DNA of 64,000 bases, from contig JAWVWS010001049.1 of assembly GCA_033807775.1 (NCBI GenBank), forward strand, positions 1-64,000. Direction: 5' to 3'. Positions 14,201-28,488 of this stretch are shown here, piece after piece; positions within the stretch are counted from its first letter, which is position 1, and each line of letters opens with the position of its first letter. The notes under the pieces were generated by a model. It worked only from the letters and a program-made list of their open reading frames with translations. It was not told where the DNA came from and made no database searches. This DNA comes from Saussurea involucrata (lineage: Eukaryota > Streptophyta > Magnoliopsida > Asterales > Asteraceae). Position numbers and translations under genes: made by a program.

Positions 14201-17200
14201 CAAATCTTAATTTGTTCTCTAAGTATGGGTAAATCGTCAAAACGCTTGTAGGACGGAAGCTGTAACTTTTCAAAGTTGTTTTCTACTAAAAACTAGGGGT
14301 GAGCATCGGTCAGGTCGGGTCGGGCCTAAAAACCCCCATCCCGATCGGGTTTTGAGTGGACAAAACAGGCCCCGAAACCCTTCCTAAGTAAAGTTCGAGT
14401 TTCGGACTTTGGGTCTAATCGGTTTTCGGGTTCATCGGGTCGGGTTCATCGGGTTTCGGACTTAGATCTAAGCATAAAGTTCTGTTTGTTGAAAAATCCG
14501 TATAAAATCACTCACTCATTGGTCTGATTGAGGTGTATAATATATCGATGGAAAGCACTCTGTGTCTAGAACAACCTTCTAATTTACAACGAGATCTAAT
14601 TGCAACTTTAAGGGGCTCGAAATAATGTATTTCCAAAACTGGTCATGTTAAAACGGGTTGTGCGCACTGTTTTTGTAAAATTCATATAAAATTGGTCATT
14701 GATCCAAAAAATATGCATTTTAGACGATTAGATTTCTAAGAAAGAGTAGTACGTTTTTAATTTAGATGTCAAATCTTAATTTGTTCTCTAAGTATGGGTA
14801 AATCGTCAAAACGCTTGTAGGACGGAAGCTGTAACTTTTCAAAGTTGTTTTCTACTAAAAACTAGGGGTGAGCATCGGTCAGGTCGGGTCGGGCCTAAAA
14901 ACCCCCATCCCGATCGGGTTTTGAGTGGACAAAACAGGCCCCGAAACCCTTCCTAAGTAAAGTTCGAGTTTCGGACTTTGGGTCTAATCGGTTTTCGGGT
15001 TCATCGGGTCGGGTTCATCGGGTTTCGGACTTAGATCTAAGCATAAAGTTCTGTTTGTTGAAAAATCCGTATAAAATCACTCACTCATTGGTCTGATTGA
15101 GGTGTATAATATATCGATGGAAAGCTCTCTGTGTCTAGAACAACCTTCTAGTTTACAACGAGATCTAATTGCGACTTTAAGGGGCTCGAAATAATGTATT
15201 TCCAAAACTGGTCATGTTAAAACGGGTTTTGCGCACTGTTTTTGTAAAATTCATATAAAATTGGTCATTGATCCAAAAAATATGCATTTTAGACGATTAG
15301 ATTCCTAAGAAATAGTAGTACGTTTTTAATTTAGATGTCAAATCTTAATTTGTTCTCTAAGTATGGGTAAATCGTCAAAACGCTTGAAGGACGAAAGCTG
15401 TAACTTTTCAAAGTTGTTTTCTACTAAAAACTAGGGGTGAGCATCAGTCGGGTCGGGTCGTCGGGTCGGGTCGGGCCGAAAAACCCCATCCCGATCGGGT
15501 TTTGGGTGGACAAAACAGGGCCCGAAACCCTTCCTAAGTAAAGTTCGAGTTTCGGACTTTGGGTCTAATCGGTTTTCGGGTTCATCGGGTTTCGGACTTA
15601 GATCTAAGCATAAAGTTCTGTTTGTTGAAAAATCCGTATAAAATCACTCACTCATTGGTCTGATTGAGGTGTATAATATATCGATGGAAAGCTCTATGTG
15701 TCTAAAACAACTTTCTAGTTTACAACGAGATCTAATTGCGACTTTAAGGGGCTCGAAATAATGTATTTCCAAAACTGGTCATGTTAAAACGGGTTTTGCG
15801 CACTGTTTTTGTAAAATTCATATAAAATTGGTCATTGATCCAAAAAATATGCATTTTAGACGATTAGATTCCTAAGAAATAGTAGTACGTTTTTAATTTA
15901 GATGTCAAATCTTAATTTGTTCTCTAAGTATGGGTAAATCGTCAAAACGCTTGTAGGACGGAAGCTGTAACTTTTCAAAGTTGTTTTCTACTAAAAACTA
16001 GGGGTGAGCATCGGTCAGGTCGGGTCGGGCCTAAAAACCCCCATCCCGATCGGGTTTTGAGTGGACAAAACAGGCCCCGAAACCCTTCCTAAGTAAAGTT
16101 CGAGTTTCGGACTTTGGGTCTAATCGGTTTTCGGGTTCATCGGGTCGGGTTCATCGGGTTTCGGACTTAGATCTAAGCATAAAGTTCTGTTTCTTGAAAA
16201 ATCCGTATAAAATCACTCACTCATTGGTCTGATTGAAGTGTATAATATATCGATGGAAAGCTCTCCGTGTCTAGAACAACTTTCTAGTTTACAACGAGAT
16301 CTAATTGCGACTTTAAGGGGCTCGAAATAATGTATTTCCAAAACTGGTCATGTTAAAACGGGTTTTGCGCACTGTTTTTGTAAAACTCATATAAAATTGG
16401 TCATTGATCCAAAAAATATGAATTTTAGACGATTAGATTCCTAAGAAATAGTAGTACGTTTTTAATTTAGAAGTCAAATCTTAATTTGTTCTCTAAGTAT
16501 GGGTAAATCGTCAAAACGCTTGTAGGACGGAAGCTGTAACTTTTCAAATTTGTTTTCTACTAAAAACTAGGGGTGAGCATCGGTCGGGTCGGGTCGGGCC
16601 GAAAAACCCCCATCCCAATCGGGTTTTGGGTGGACAAAACAGGCCCCGAAACCCTTCCTAAGTAAAGTTCGAGTTTCGGACTTTGGGTCTAATCGGTTTT
16701 CGGGTTCATCGGGTCGGGTTCATCGGGTTTCGGACTTAGATCTAAGCATAAAGTTCTGTTTCTTGAAAAATCCGTATAAAATCACTCACTCATTGGTCTG
16801 ATTGAAGTGTATAATATATCGATGGAAAGCTCTCTGTGTCTAGAACAACTTTCTAGTTTACAACGAGATCTAATTGCGACTTTAAGGGGCTCGAAATAAT
16901 GTATTTCCAAAACTGGTCATGTTAAAACGGGTTTTGCGCACTGTTTTTGTAAAATTCATATAAAATTGGTCATTGATCCAAAAAATATGCATTTTAGACG
17001 ATTAGATTCCTAAGAAATAGTAGTACGTTTTTAATTTAGATGTCAAATCTTAATTTGTTCTCTAAGTATGGGTAAATCGTCAAAACGCTTGTAGGACGGA
17101 AGCTGTAACTTTTCAAAGTTGTTTTCTACTAAAAACTAGGGGTGAGCATCGGTCGGTCGGGTCGGGCCCCCCCATCCCGATCGGGTTTTGGGTGGACAAA

Positions 17201-19650
17201 ACAGGCCCCGAAACCCTTCCTAAGTAAAGTTCGAGTTTCGGACTTTGGGTCTAATCGGTTTTCGGGTTCATCGGGTCGGGTTCATCGGGTTTCGGACTTA
17301 GATCTAAGCATAAAGTTCTGTTTGTTGAAAAATCCGTATAAAATCACTCACTCATTGGTCTGATTGAGGTGTATAATATATCGATGGAAAGCTCTCCGTG
17401 TCTAGAACAACTTTCTAGTTAACAACGAGATCTAATTGCGACTTTAAGGGGCTCGAAATAATGTATTTCCAAAACTGGTCATGTTAAAACGGGTTTTTTC
17501 GCACTGTTTTTGTAAAATTCATATAAAATTGGTCATTGATCCAAAAAATATGCATTTTAGACGATTAGATTCCTAAGAAATAGTAGTACGTTTTTAATTT
17601 AGATGTCAAATCTTAATTTGTTCTCTAAGTATGGGTAAATCGTCAAAACGCTTGAAGGACGAAAGCTGTAACTTTTCAAAGTTGTTTTCTACTAAAAACT
17701 AGGGGTGAGCATCAGTCGGGTCGGGTCGTCGGGTCGGGTCGGGCCGAAAAACCCCATCCCGATCGGGTTTTGGGTGGACAAAACAGGGCCCGAAACCCTT
17801 CCTAAGTAAAGTTCGAGTTTCGGACTTTGGGTCTAATCGGTTTTCGGGTTCATCGGGTTTCGGACTTAGATCTAAGCATAAAGTTCTGTTTGTTGAAAAA
17901 TCCGTATAAAATCACTCACTCATTGGTCTGATTGAGGTGTATAATATATCGATGGAAAGCTCTATGTGTCTAAAACAACTTTCTAGTTTACAACGAGATC
18001 TAATTGCGACTTTAAGGGGCTCGAAATAATGTATTTCCAAAACTGGTCATGTTAAAACGGGTTTTGCGCACTGTTTTTGTAAAATTCATATAAAATTGGT
18101 CATTGATCCAAAAAATATGCATTTTAGACGATTAGATTCCTAAGAAATAGTAGTACGTTTTTAATTTAGATGTCAAATCTTAATTTGTTCTCTAAGTATG
18201 GGTAAATCGTCAAAACGCTTGTAGGACGGAAGCTGTAACTTTTCAAAGTTGTTTTCTACTAAAAACTAGGGGTGAGCATCGGTCGGGTCGGGTCGGGCCG
18301 AAAAACCCCCATCCCAATCGGGTTTTGGGTGGACAAAACAGGCCCCGAAACCCTTCCTAAGTAAAGTTCGAGTTTCGGACTTTGGGTCTAATCGGTTTTC
18401 GGGTTCATCGGGTCGGGTTCATCGGGTTTCGGACTTAGATCTAAGCATAAAGTTCTGTTTCTTGAAAAATCCGTATAAAATCACTCACTCATTGGTCTGA
18501 TTGAAGTGTATAATATATCGATGGAAAGCTCTCCGTGTCTAGAACAACTTTCTAGTTTACAACGAGATCTAATTGCGACTTTAAGGGGCTCGAAATAATG
18601 TATTTCCAAAACTGGTCATGTTAAAACGGGTTTTGCGCACTGTTTTTGTAAAATTCATATAGAATTGGTCATTGATCCAAAAAATATGCATTTTAGACGA
18701 TTAGATTCCTAAGAAATAGTAGTACGTTTTTAATTTAGATGTCAAATCTTAATTTGTTCTCTAAGTATGGGTAAATCGTCAAAACGCTTGTAGGACGGAA
18801 GCTGTAACTTTTCAAAGTTGTTTTCTACTAAAAACTAGGGGTGAGCATCGGTCGGGTCGGGTCGGGCCGAAAAACCCCCATCCCGATCGGGTTTTGGGTG
18901 GACAAAACAGGCCTCGAAACCCTTCCTATGTAAAGTTCGAGTTTCGGACTTTGGGTCTAATCGGTTTTCGGGTTCATCGGGTCGGGTTCATCGGGTTTCG
19001 GACTTAGATCTAAGCATAAAGTTCTGTTTGTTGAAAAATCCGTATAAAATCACTCACTCATTGGTCTGATTGAGGTGTATAATATATCGATGGAAAGCAC
19101 TCTGTGTCTAGAACAACCTTCTAATTTACAACGAGATCTAATTGCAACTTTAAGGGGCTCGAAATAATGTATTTCCAAAACTGGTCATGTTAAAACGGGT
19201 TGTGCGCACTGTTTTTGTAAAATTCATATAAAATTGGTCATTGATCCAAAAAATATGCATTTTAGACGATTAGATTTCTAAGAAAGAGTAGTACGTTTTT
19301 AATTTAGATGTCAAATCTTAATTTGTTCTCTAAGTATGGGTAAATCGTCAAAACGCTTGTAGGACGGAAGCTGTAACTTTTCAAAGTTGTTTTCTACTAA
19401 AAACTAGGGGTGAGCATCGGTCAGGTCGGGTCGGGCCTAAAAACCCCCATCCCGATCGGGTTTTGAGTGGACAAAACAGGCCCCGAAACCCTTCCTAAGT
19501 AAAGTTCGAGTTTCGGACTTTGGGTCTAATCGGTTTTCGGGTTCATCGGGTCGGGTTCATCGGGTTTCGGACTTAGATCTAAGCATAAAGTTCTGTTTGT
19601 TGAAAAATCCGTATAAAATCACTCACTCATTGGTCTGATTGAGGTGTATA
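11270..19650 (+). repeat. 9-monomer block duplication (offset 5111-5112 bp)
   Basis: The units at 11458, 12027, 12591, 13158, 13727 and 14296 correspond one-to-one with those at 16570, 17139, 17702, 18269, 18838 and 19407. Shared private variants include AAACTCATA and ATGAATTTT, TAGAAGTCAAATC, the missing GAAAAA in the C-run units, CTAGTTAACAACG, the extra TTT in GGGTTTTTTCGCAC, TTGAAGGACG, CCCAATCGGG, and CTTCCTATG. The match fades between about 11160 and 11270 on the left and near 14540 (19650) on the right, giving about 3.3 kb of shared sequence. Confidence 0.88.
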
Positions 19651-21678
19651 ATATATCGATGGAAAGCTCTCTGTGTCTAGAACAACCTTCTAGTTTACAA
19701 CGAGATCTAATTGCGAATTTAAGGGGCTCGAAATAATGTATTTCCAAAACTGGTCATGTTAAAACGTGTTTTGCGCACTGTTTTTGTAAAATTCATATAA
19801 AATTGGTCATTGATCCAAAAAATATGCATTTTAGACGATTAGATTCCTAAGAAATAGTAGTACGTTTTTAATTTAGATGTCAAATCTTAATTTGTTCTCT
19901 AAGTATGGGTAAATCGTCAAAACGCTTGTAGGACGAAAGCTGTAACTTTTCAAAGTTGTTTTCTACTAAAAACTAGGGGTGAGCATCAGTCGGGTCGGGT
20001 CGTCGGGTCGGGTCGGGCCGAAAAACCCCATCCCGATCGGGTTTTGGGTGGACAAAACAGGCCCCGAAACCCTTCCTAAGTAAAGTTCGAGTTTCGGACT
20101 TTGGGTCTAATCGGTTTTCGGGTTCATCGGGTTTCGGACTTAGATCTAAGCATAAAGTTCTGTTTGTTGAAAAATCCGTATAAAATCACTCACTCATTGG
20201 TCTGATTGAGGTGTATAATATATCGATGGAAAGCACTCTGTGTCTAGAACAACCTTCTAGTTTACAACGAGATCTAATTGCAACTTTAAGGGGCTCGAAA
20301 TAATGTATTTCCAAAACTGGTCATGTTAAAACGGGTTGTGCGCACTGTTTTTGTAAAATTCATATAAAATTGGTCATTGATCCAAAAAATATGCATTTTA
20401 GACGATTAGATTTCTAAGAAAGAGTAGTACGTTTTTAATTTAGATGTCAAATCTTAATTTGTTCTCTAAGTATGGGTAAATCGTCAAAACGCTTGTAGGA
20501 CGGAAGCTGTAACTTTTCAAAGTTGTTTTCTACTAAAAACTAGGGGTGAGCATCGGTCAGGTCGGGTCGGGCCTAAAAACCCCCATCCCGATCGGGTTTT
20601 GAGTGGACAAAACAGGCCCCGAAACCCTTCCTAAGTAAAGTTCGAGTTTCGGACTTTGGGTCTAATCGGTTTTCGGGTTCATCGGGTCGGGTTCATCGGG
20701 TTTCGGACTTAGATCTAAGCATAAAGTTCTGTTTGTTGAAAAATCCGTATAAAATCACTCACTCATTGGTCTGATTGAGGTGTATAATATATCGATGGAA
20801 AGCTCTCTGTGTCTAGAACAACCTTCTAGTTTACAACGAGATCTAATTGCGAATTTAAGGGGCTCGAAATAATGTATTTCCAAAACTGGTCATGTTAAAA
20901 CGGGTTTTGCGCACTGTTTTTGTAAAATTCATATAAAATTGGTCATTGATCCAAAAAATATGCATTTTAGACGATTAGATTCCTAAGAAATAGTAGTACG
21001 TTTTTAATTTAGATGTCAAATCTTAATTTGTTCTCTAAGTATGGGTAAATCGTCAAAACGCTTGTAGGACGAAAGCTGTAACTTTTCAAAGTTGTTTTCT
21101 ACTAAAAACTAGGGGTGAGCATCAGTCGGGTCGGGTCGTCGGGTCGGGTCGGGCCGAAAAACCCCATCCCGATCGGGTTTTGGGTGGACAAAACAGGCCC
21201 CGAAACCCTTCCTAAGTAAAGTTCGAGTTTCGGACTTTGGGTCTAATCGGTTTTCGGGTTTATCGGGTTTCGGACTTAGATCTAAGCATAAAGTTCTGTT
21301 TGTTGAAAAATCCGTATAAAATCACTCACTCATTGGTCTGATTGAGGTGTATAATATATCGATGGAAAGCACTCTGTGTCTAGAACAACCTTCTAGTTTA
21401 CAACAAGATCTAATTGCGACTTTAAGGGGCTCGAAATAATGTATTTCCAAAACTGGTCATGTTAAAACGGGTTGTGCGCACTGTTTTTGTAAAATTCATA
21501 TAAAATTGGTCATTGATCCAAAAAATATGCATTTTAGACGATTAGATTTCTAAGAAAGAGTAGTACGTTTTTAATTTAGATGTCAAATCTTAATTTGTTC
21601 TCTAAGTATGGGTAAATCGTCAAAACGCTTGTAGGACGGAAGCTGTAACTTTTCAAAGTTGTTTTCTACTAAAAACTA
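19407..21678 (+). repeat. Dimeric duplication (offset 1136 bp)
   Basis: Two unit types alternate. One has GGTCAGGTCGGG with TTTTGAGTGG (units 19407 and 20543). The other has CAGTCGGG plus GTCGTCGG and lacks one 14-bp repeat (units 19976 and 21112). The pair is repeated with an offset of 1136 bp. Confidence 0.8.
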
Positions 21679-24600
21679 GGGGTGAGCATCGGTCGGGTCG
21701 GGTCGGGCCTAAAAACCCCCATCCCGATCGGGTTTTGGGTGGACAAAACAGGCCCCGAAACCCTTCCTAAGTAAAGTTCGAGTTTCGGACTTTGGGTCTA
21801 ATCGGTTTTCGGGTTCATCGGGTCGGGTTCATCGGGTTTCGGACTTAGATCTAAGCATAAAGTTCTTTTTGTTGAAAAATCCGTATAAAATCACTCACTC
21901 ATTGGTCTGATTGAGGTGTATAATATATCGATGGAAAACTCTCTGTGTCTAGAACAACCTTCTAGTTTACAACGAGATCTAATTGCGAATTTAAGGGGCT
22001 CGAAATAATGTATTTCCAAAACTGGTCATGTTAAAACGGGTTTTGCGCACTGTTTTTGTAAAATTCATATAAAATTGGTCATTGATCCAAAAAATATGCA
22101 TTTTAGACGATTAGATTCCTAAGAAATAGTAGTACGTTTTTAATTTAGATGTCAAATCTTAATTTGTTCTCTAAGTATGGGTAAATCGTCAAAACGCTTG
22201 TAGGACGAAAGTTATAACTTTTCAAAGTTGTTTTCTACTAAAAACTAGGGGTGAGCATCAGTCGGGTCGGGTCGGGCCGAAAAACCCCCATCCCGATCGG
22301 GTTTTGGGTGGACAAAACAGGCCCCGAAACCATTCCTAAGTAAAGTTCGAGTTTCGGACTTTGGGTCTAATCGGTTTTCGGGTTCATCGGGTCGGGTTCA
22401 TCGGGTTTCGGACTTAGATCTAAGCATAAAGTTATGTTTGTTGAAAAATCCGTATAAAATCACTCACTCATTGGACTGATTGAGGTGTATAGTATATCGA
22501 TGGAAAGCTCTCTGTGTCTAGAACAACTTTCTAGTTTACAACGAGATCTAATTGCGACTTTAAGGGGCTCGAAATAATGTATTTCCAAAACTGGTCATGT
22601 TAAAACGGGTTTTGCGCACTGTTTTTGTAAAATTCATATAAAATTGGTCATTGATCCAAAAAATATGCATTTTAGACGATTAGATTCCTAAGAAATAGTA
22701 GTACGTTTTTAATTTAGATGTCAAATCTTAATTTGTTCTCTAATATGGGTAAATCGTCAAAACGCTTGTAGGACGGAAGTTGTAACTTTTCAAAGTTGTT
22801 TTCTACTAAAAACTAGGGGTGAGCATCGGTCGGGTCGGGTCGGGCCGAAAAACCCCCATCTCGATCGGGTTTTTAGTGGACAAAACAGGCCTCGAAACCC
22901 TTCCTAAGTAAAGTTCGAGTTTCGGACTTTGGGTCTAATCGGTTTTCGGGTTCATCGGGTCGGGTTCATCGGGTTTCGGACTTAGATCTAAGCATAAAGT
23001 TCTGTTTGTTGAAAAATCCGTATAAAATCACTCACTCATTGGTCTGATTGAGGTGTATAATATATCGATGGAAAGCTCTCTGTGTCTAGAACAACCTTCT
23101 AGTTTACAACGAGATCTAATTGCGAATTTAAGGGGCTCGAAATAATGTATTTCCAAAACTGGTCATGTTAAAACGGGTTTTGCGCACTGTTTTTGTAAAA
23201 TTCATATAAAATTGGTCATTGATCCAAAAAATATGCATTTTAGACGATTAGATTCCTAAGAAAGAGTAGTACGTTTTTAATTTAGATGTCAAATCTTAAT
23301 TTGTTCTCTAAGTATGGGTAAATCGTCAAAACACTTGTAGGACGAAAGCTGTAACTTTTCAAAGTTGTTTTCTACTAAAAACTAGGGGTGAGCATCAGTC
23401 GGGTCGGGTCGTCGGGTCGGGTCGGGCCGAAAAACCCCATCCCGATCGGGTTTTGGGTGGACAAAACAGGCCCCGAAACCCTTCCTAAGTAAAGTTCGAG
23501 TTTCGGACTTTGGGTCTAATCGGTTTTCGGGTTTATCGGGTTTCGGACTTAGATCTAAGCATAAAGTTCTGTTTGTTGAAAAATCCGTATAAAATCACTC
23601 ACTCATTGGTCTGATTGAGGTGTATAATATATCGATGGAAAGCTCTATGTGTCTAAAACAACTTTCTAGTTTACAACGAGATCTAATTGCGACTTTAAGG
23701 GGCTCGAAATAATGTATTTCCAAAACTGGTCATGTTAAAACGGGTTTTGCGCACTGTTTTTGTAAAATTCATATAAAATTGGTCATTGATCCAAAAAATA
23801 TGCATTTTAGACGATTAGATTCCTAAGAAATAGTAGTACGTTTTTAATTTAGATGTCAAATCTTAATTTGTTCTCTAAGTATGGGTAAATCGTCAAAACG
23901 CTTGTAGGACGGAAGCTGTAACTTTTCAAAGTTGTTTTCTACTAAAAACTAGGGGTGAGCATCGGTCGGGTCGGGTCGGGCCGAAAAACCCCCATCCCGA
24001 TCGGGTTTTGGGTGGACAAAACAGGCCTCGAAACCCTTTTAATGTAAAGTTCGAGTTTCGGACTTTGGGTCTAATCGGTTTTCGGGTTCATCGGGTCGGG
24101 TTCATCGGGTTTCGGACTTAGATCTAAGCATAAAGTTCTGTTTGTTGAAAAATCCGTATAAAATCACTCACTCATTGGTCTGATTGATGTGTATAATATA
24201 TCGATGGAAAGCACTCTGTGTCTAGAACAACCTTCAAGTTTACAACAAGATCTAATTGCGACTTTAAGGGGCTCGAAATAATGTATTTCCAAAACTGGTC
24301 ATGTTAAAACGGGTTGTGCGCACTGTTTTTGTAAAATTCATATAAAATTGGTCATTGATCCAAAAAATATGCATTTTAGACGATTAGATTTCTAAGAAAG
24401 AGTAGTACGTTTTTAATTTAGATGTCAAATCTTAATTTGTTCTCTAAGTATGGGTAAATCGTCAAAACGCTTGTAGGACGGAAGCTGTAACTTTTCAAAG
24501 TTGTTTTCTACTAAAAACTAGGGGTGAGCATCGGTCGGGTCGGGTCGGGCCTAAAAACCCCCATCCCGATCGGGTTTTGGGTGGACAAAACAGGCCCCAA

Positions 24601-26226
24601 AACCCTTCCTAAGTAAAGTTCGAGTTTCGGACTTTGGGTCTAATCGGTTTTCGGGTTCATCGGGTCGGGTTCATCAGGTTTCGGACTTAGATCTAAGCAT
24701 AAAGTTCTGTTTGTTGAAAAATCCGTATAAAATCACTCACTCATTGGTCTGATTGAGGTGTATAATATATCGATGGAATGCTCTCTGTGTCTAGAACAAC
24801 CTTCTAGTTTACAACGAGATCTAATTGCGAATTTAAGGGGCTCGAAATAATGTATTTCCAAAACTGGTCATGTTAAAACGGGTTTTGCGCACTGTTTTTG
24901 TAAAATTCATATAAAATTGGTCATTGATCCAAAAAATATGCATTTTAGACGATTAGATTCCTAAGAAATAGTAGTACGTTTTTAATTTAGATGTCAAATC
25001 TTAATTTGTTCTCTAAGTATGGGTAAATCGTCAAAACGCTTGTAGGACGAAAGCTATAACTTTTCAAAGTTGTTTTCTACTAAAAACTAGGGGTGAGCAT
25101 CAGTCGGGTCGGGTCGGGCCGAAAAACCCCCATCCCGATCGGGTTTTGGGTGGACAAAACAGGCCCCGAAACCATTCCTAAGTAAAGTTCGAGTTTCGGA
25201 CTTTGGGTCTAATCGGTTTTCGGGTTCATCGGGTCGGGTTCATCGGGTTTCGGACTTAGATCTAAGCATAAAGTTCTGTTTGTTGAAAAATCCGTATAAA
25301 ATCACTCACTCATTGGACTGATTGAGGTGTATAGTATATCGTGGGAAAGCTCTCTGTGTCTAGAACAACTTTCTAGTTTACAACGAGATCTAATTGCGAC
25401 TTTAAGGGGCTCGAAATAATGTATTTCCAAAACTGGTCATGTTAAAACGGGTTTTGCGCACTGTTTTTGTAAAATTCATATAAAATTGGTCATTGATCCA
25501 AAAAATATGCATTTTAGACGATTAGATTCCTAAGAAATAGTAGTACGTTTTTAATTTAGATGTCAAATCTTAATTTGTTCTCTAATATGGGTAAATCGTC
25601 AAAACGCTTGTAGGACGGAAGCTGTAACTTTTCAAAGTTGTTTTCTACTAAAAACTAGGGGTGAGCATCGGTCGGGTCGGGTCGGGCCGAAAAACCCCCA
25701 TCTCGATCGGGTTTTTAGTGGACAAAACAGGCCTCGAAACCCTTCCTAAGTAAAGTTCGAGTTTCGGACTTTGGGTCTAATCGGTTTTCGGGTTCATCGG
25801 GTCGGGTTCATCGGGTTTCGGACTTAGATCTAAGCATAAAGTTCTGTTTGTTGAAAAATTCGTATAAAATCACTCACTCATTGGTCTGATTGAGGTGTAT
25901 AATATATCGATGGAAAGCTCTCTGTGTCTAGAACAACTTTCTAGTTTACAACGAGATCTAATTGCGACTTTAAGGGGCTCGAAATAATGTATTTCCAAAA
26001 CTGGTCATGTTAAAACGGGTTTTGCGACCTGTTTTTGTAAAATTCATATAAAATTGGTCATTGATCCAAAAAATATGCATTTTAGACGATTAGATTCCTA
26101 AGAAATAGTAGTACGTTTTTAATTTAGATGTCAAATCTTAATTTGTTCTCTAAGTATGGGTAAATCGTCAAAACGCTTGTAGGACGGATGCTGTAACTTT
26201 TCAAAGTTGTTTTCTACTAAAAACTA
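21679..26226 (+). repeat. 5-monomer block duplication (offset 2842 bp)
   Basis: Units 21679, 22248 and 22816 match units 24521, 25090 and 25658. Markers are GAAACCATTCC, TTGGACTGATT, TATAGTATATCG, the one-base-shorter CTCTAATATGGG, and CTCGATCGGG with TTTTTAGTGG. All are exactly 2842 bp apart. Confidence 0.85.
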
Positions 26227-28488
26227 GGGGTGAGCATCGGTCGGGTCGGGTCGGGCCGAAAAACCCCCATCCCGATCGGGTTTTGGGTGGACAAAACAGG
26301 CCTCGAAACCCTTCCTAAGTAAAGTTCAAGTTTCGGACTTTAGGTCTAATTGGTTTTCGGGTTCATCGGGTCGGGTTCATCGGGTTTCGGACTTAGATCT
26401 AAGCATAAAGTTCTGTTTGTTGAAAAATCCGTATAAAATCACCCACTCATTGGTCTGATTGAGGTGTATAATATATCGATGGAAAGATCTCTGTGTCTAG
26501 AACAACTTTCTAGTTTACAACGAGATTTAATTGCGACTTTAAGGGGCTCGAAATAATGTATTTCCAAAACTGGTCATGTTAAAACGGGTTTTGCGCACTG
26601 TTTTTGTAAAATCCATATAAAATTGGTCATTTATCCAAAAAATATGCATTTTAGACGATTAGATTCCTAAGAAATAGTAGTACGTTTTTAATTTAGATGT
26701 CAAATCTTAATTTGTTCTCTAAGTATGGGTAAATCGTCAAAACGCTTGTAGGACGGAAGCTGTAACTTTTCAAAGTTGTTTTCTACTAAAAACTTGGGGT
26801 GAGCATCAGTCGGGTCGGGTCGGGCCGAAAAACCCCCATCCCGATCGGGTTTTGGGTGGACAAAACAGGCCCCGAAACCCTTCCTAAGTAAAGTTCGAGT
26901 TTCGGACTTTGGGTCTAATCGGTTTTCGGGTTCATCGGGTCGGGTTCATCGGGTTTCGGACTTAGATCTAAGCATAAAGTTCTGTTTGTTGAAAAATCCG
27001 TATAAAATCACTCACTCATTGGTCTGATTGAGGTGTATAATATATCGATGGAAAGCTCTCTGTGTCTAGAACAACCTTCTAGTTTACAACGAGATCTAAT
27101 TGCGACTTTAAGGGGCTCGAAATAATGTATTTCCAAAACTGGTCATGTTAAAACGGGTTTTGCGCACTGTTTTTGTAAAATTCATATAAAATTGGTCATT
27201 GATCCAAAAACTTTGCATTTTAGACGATTAGATTCCTAAGAAATAGTAGTACGTTTTTAATTTAGATGTCAAATCTTAATTTGTTCTCTAAGTATGGGTA
27301 AATCGTCAAAACGCTTGTAGGACGGAAGCTATAACTTTTCAAAGTTGTTTTCTACTAAAAACTAGGGGTGAGCATCGGTTGGGTCGAGTCGGGCCGAAAA
27401 ACCCCCATCCCGATCGGGTTTTGGGTGGACAAAACAGGCCCCGAAACCCTTCCAAAGTAAAGTTCGAGTTTCGGACTTCGGGTCTAATCGGTTTTCGGGT
27501 TCATCGGGTCGGGTTCATCGGGTTTCGGACTTAGATCTAAGCATAAAGTTCTGTTTGTTGAAAAATCCGTATAAAATCACTCAGTCATTGGTCTGATTGA
27601 GGTGTATAATATATCGATGGAAAGCTCTCTGTGTCTAGAACAACTTTCTAGTTTACAACGAGATCTAATTGCGACTTTAAGGGGCTCGAAATAATGTATT
27701 TCCAAAACTGGTCATGTTAAAACGGGTTTTGCGCACTGTTTTTGTAAAATTCATATAAAATTTGTCATTGATCCAAAAAATATGCATTTTAGACGACTAG
27801 ATTCCTAAGAAATAGTAGTACGTTTTTAATTTAGATGTCAAATCTTAATTTGTTCTCTAAGTATGGGTAAATCGTCAAAACGCTTGTAGGACGGAAGCTG
27901 TAACTTTTCAAAGTTGTTTTCTACTAAAAACTAGGGGTGATCATCGGTCGGGTCGGGTTGGGCCGAAAAACCCCCATCCCGATCGGGTTTTGGGTGGACA
28001 AAACAGGCGCCGAAACCCTTCCTAAGTAAAGTTCGAGTTTCGGACTTTGGGTCTAATCGGTTTTCGGGTTCATCGGGTTTCGGACTTAGATCTAAGCATA
28101 AAGTTCTGTTTGTTGAAAAATCCGTATAAAATCACTCACTCATTGGTCTGATTGAGGTGTATAATATATCGATGGAAAGCTCTCTGTGTCTAGAACAACC
28201 TTCTAGTTTACAACGAGATCTAATTGCGACTTTAAGGGGCTCGAAATAATGTATTTCCAAAACTGGTCATGTTAAAACGGGTTTTGCGCACTGTTTTTGT
28301 AAAATTCATATAAAATTGGTCATTGATCCAAAAAATATGCATTTTAGACGATTAGATTCCTAAGAAATAGTAGTACGTTTTTAATTTAGATGTCAAATCT
28401 TAATTTGTTCTCTAAGTATGGGTAAATCGTCAAAACGCTTGTAGGACGGAAGCTGTAACTTTTCAAAGTTGTTTTCTACTAAAAACTA

